Shown piece by piece: positions 62,318 through 64,000 of a stretch of DNA of 64,000 nt (the stretch's first letter is position 1; each line of letters begins with the position of its first letter). Made by a program: the position numbers and the translations under genes. Location: assembly GCA_013151865.1 (NCBI GenBank), contig JAADHN010000026.1, positions 1-64,000 on the forward strand, written 5' to 3'. The DNA is from Kiritimatiellota bacterium. GTDB taxonomy: Bacteria > Verrucomicrobiota > Lentisphaeria > Oligosphaerales > JAADHN01. The notes below the pieces were generated by a model. That model was not told where the DNA came from and searched no databases. It was given only the letters and a program-made list of their open reading frames with translations.

Positions 62318-62746
62318 ATGAGACGCCGTCCACAAGAAGAACTCGAAACCCCCGTCGCTTCACTGATCGACGTGGTGTTCCTGCTGATAATCTTCTTCGT
62401 GGTCACCGCCACCATCGACCGCGACGTGGTGGACGACACGATTCACCTCGCTCAAGCGCGCTTCAGTCCGGCCGTGGACAAGAAAGACCCCCGCACAATC
62501 ACCATCAACGTCCGCAGCAACGGACGGGTGAATATCGCGTTGCAGCCACTGACCCTGAACCAGTTGCAGCAGATCCTCACGGCAACCGTGGCCGAAAGCG
62601 GCAACCAAGTGCCCATATTGGTGCGCGCGGACCGGAACACCATTTATCACGAGATCGACAAGGTGATGGAGGTCATTGGCAAAGCGGGCCTCTATCGGGT
62701 CCGCCTGGCCGCCGTGGCCACGGAGAAGAAATCGGCCTCACCGTAG
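62318..62746 (+). CDS. ExbD/TolR biopolymer transport protein, first copy
   Basis: 142 residues, the typical length. The single transmembrane helix near the N-terminus (ASLIDVVFLLIIFFVVTA, about 14-31) has the conserved proton-carrying Asp18. The periplasmic domain follows with TITINVRSNGRVNIALQPL and VPILVRADRNTIYHEIDKVMEVIGKAGLYRVRLA. The TolR/ExbD dimer sits inside the TolQ/ExbB pentamer. The gene starts 36 bp after TolQ. A second, distinct copy follows 70 bp later, so the complex may hold a heterodimer. Confidence 0.93.
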   Translation: MRRRPQEELETPVASLIDVVFLLIIFFVVTATIDRDVVDDTIHLAQARFSPAVDKKDPRTITINVRSNGRVNIALQPLTLNQLQQILTATVAESGNQVPILVRADRNTIYHEIDKVMEVIGKAGLYRVRLAAVATEKKSASP

Positions 62747-62816
62747 ACGAGCGGTCCAGGGAGGCGTCGGGACCTGTCGGCGGTCCGCACACCGGACCGG
62801 TTCGGAGTGATCGTCC

Positions 62817-63227
62817 ATGAAGAAAAGTCGGAAACGCAAGATCGGCGCGACTGTTCTGAGCGTGCCCATGTCGTCCATGATCGACGTGGTCTTCCTTTTG
62901 TTGATTTACTTCATCGTAACCCAGAAAGACGAGATTTCCGAGGCCCACCTGGCAGTCAACCTTCCTGCGCCGGACCAGGCGCAGCAGAGTGAGACCAAGC
63001 CCAACCTGCTCGAAATCGAGATCCAGCCAGGCCAAGTCTTCGTTCAGGGGGCGCCTCGCTCCCTGGAAATGGTCAGGAAGACCCTGACCTACCTGTCGGG
63101 GCTCGATCCGGATCAAACCGTGATCGTGAAGATCAGCCAACTCGCCCACGTCGACGAAGTCGTGCAAGTCCTGGACCTCTGCCGCGGAGTCGGCCTGAAC
63201 AACCTCAGCATCATGGCCCTCAAATAG
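62817..63227 (+). CDS. ExbD/TolR biopolymer transport protein, second copy
   Basis: 136 residues. The N-terminal part is basic, then the transmembrane helix MSSMIDVVFLLLIYFIVTQ with the conserved Asp23. The periplasmic domain (LLEIEIQPGQVFVQGAPRSLEMVRK, QTVIVKISQLAHVDEVVQVLDLCRG) differs clearly from the first copy. Two non-identical ExbD genes with one ExbB gene are a recurrent arrangement in planctomycetes and relatives. It lies 70 bp after the first copy and 83 bp before the TonB-like gene. Confidence 0.93.
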   Translation: MKKSRKRKIGATVLSVPMSSMIDVVFLLLIYFIVTQKDEISEAHLAVNLPAPDQAQQSETKPNLLEIEIQPGQVFVQGAPRSLEMVRKTLTYLSGLDPDQTVIVKISQLAHVDEVVQVLDLCRGVGLNNLSIMALK

Positions 63228-63310
63228 CCCCCTCGGCTTGGCCGGGCGCGTACCGGCGATTCAGCAGGGGCACGGACCAATGTCGGCGCCACCGGGAGAA
63301 GTGCGAGACC

Positions 63311-64000
63311 ATGCAAGAGGCTTCACCACAAATCGATGCTGGCGGTGAAATCGACTACGCCGCCATCCTCGAGGACTACCGTCGCCGCCAGATGCTCGAG
63401 CATCTGGCCGGGCCGGTGATCTCGGTGGTCTTGCATATCGTGCTCATCACCGCCTGTGCCATTTTCCTGGTCCAAAAACCGCGCAAGATCGTGGCCGAAA
63501 CCGAGATCAATATGGAAAAAATGGTCGTCAAGGAGTTGGATCCCAAAGTACTCGAAAAACTTCGAAAACTCGAGGAAATCCCCGAAGACGTGGTGCCGAC
63601 GGTCGAAAAACCCGACATCCCGACAGAGGCCGCGGCCGACGTTCAGACCGAAGACTTCGATACCGCCGCTGTCCAGACCGATGCGGATGTCGACTTGACC
63701 AGCGTGCTCGATATCAAGCCCAACCAGACCCCGCTCAAACTTTCAGCCCTCTACTCCACTCGGACAACGGCCGGCCGGCAGACCAGCCTGAAAAAGTTCG
63801 GCGGCTCCTACGCCGGAGAGAGTGCGGTGATCAAGGCGCTCGAGTGGTTGAAACGCCACCAGAACCCCGATGGCTCCTGGTCCAAGAGCGAACCCCTGGG
63901 CATGGCAGGACTCGCGACCCTCGCTTTCCTCGCTCACGGCGAGACGCCGCTGTCCAAACAATACGGCCGGACTGTACAAAAAGCCCTCCAGTACCTCGCC
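63311..64000 (+). CDS. TonB-like anchor fused to toroid (squalene-oxidase-repeat) domain, truncated by the window end
   Basis: Open from an ATG at 63311 to the window edge (230 codons, no stop). A cytoplasmic N-terminus is followed by one transmembrane helix (about 33-55), a Glu/Pro/Val-rich spacer of about 90 residues (for example KLEEIPEDVVPTVEKPDIP) like that of TonB, then from about 165 a repeat domain with ALEWLKRHQNPDGSWSKSE, the QxxDGSW signature of prenyltransferase/squalene-oxidase toroids, and a second repeat beginning at the edge. The TonB-like topology and TolQ/TolR context suggest the ExbB/ExbD motor acts on an outer toroid domain in place of a C-terminal TonB domain. Whether a catalytic site exists is unknown because the gene is cut. 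Confidence 0.8.
   Translation, partial: MQEASPQIDAGGEIDYAAILEDYRRRQMLEHLAGPVISVVLHIVLITACAIFLVQKPRKIVAETEINMEKMVVKELDPKVLEKLRKLEEIPEDVVPTVEKPDIPTEAAADVQTEDFDTAAVQTDADVDLTSVLDIKPNQTPLKLSALYSTRTTAGRQTSLKKFGGSYAGESAVIKALEWLKRHQNPDGSWSKSEPLGMAGLATLAFLAHGETPLSKQYGRTVQKALQYLA

Overview
The window reads as chromosomal DNA of a high-GC bacterium of the PVC group (Planctomycetota, Verrucomicrobiota, Kiritimatiellota, Lentisphaerota), most likely near Lentisphaerota or Kiritimatiellota. The pointers are two formylglycine sulfatases, several secreted carbohydrate-active proteins, two prepilin-like proteins whose tails carry a C-terminal DGHVKW-type motif, FHA/GTPase-type signalling proteins and a TolQ/TolR operon ending in a TonB-like/toroid fusion. 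The phylum is inference: there is no rRNA or other phylogenetic marker here. I found no tRNA, rRNA, CRISPR array, insertion sequence or phage gene.

Layout. 0.1-2.7 kb: sulfatase and secreted beta-propeller protein, minus strand. 3.6-6.4 kb: large secreted glycosidase-like protein. 6.5-14.8 kb: mazG, rhomboid protease, PHP hydrolase, GGQ release-factor-like protein, ABC-F ATPase and a second sulfatase. 15-18.9 kb, minus: glycosyltransferase 2, coiled-coil hypothetical, MscS channel. 19.3-22.8 kb: glycosidase-like protein, creatininase-like protein and GH32. 23-25.4 kb, minus: alpha/alpha-toroid protein and zinc alcohol dehydrogenase. 25.9-32.1 kb: apt, aconitase, URO-D-like protein and citrate synthase. 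32.4-34.1 kb: two prepilin-like proteins with clear sigma-70 promoters and a terminator. 34.2-38.0 kb, minus: a tight surface-polysaccharide operon (PIG-L deacetylase, lipoprotein, DegT aminotransferase, WecA-like transferase). 38.6-39.5 kb: class II aldolase.

39.8-50.9 kb is the most unusual region. Closely spaced, partly overlapping genes encode a zinc-ribbon pseudokinase with a membrane segment and coiled coil, a metallophosphoesterase, rhamnulokinase, an FHA/GYF/zinc-ribbon/GTPase protein, a GAP1-like GTPase-associated protein and a 1016-residue membrane coiled-coil protein. The last three look like a GTPase-centred signalling or conflict module. The only kinase-like protein beside the FHA domain lacks catalytic residues. 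A parvulin isomerase, a PAS/sigma-54 activator with a cysteine cluster and a secreted beta-helix/beta-propeller protein follow. From 56.7 kb to the window end runs an envelope operon: giant TPR protein, small TPR protein, TolQ, two TolR, and a TonB-like/toroid fusion cut by the window edge.

A second unusual element is a dispersed non-coding repeat of about 140-175 bp, at about 2.8, 38.4 and 52.3 kb. It has two conserved ends and a variable middle, and each copy points the same way as the gene downstream of it.
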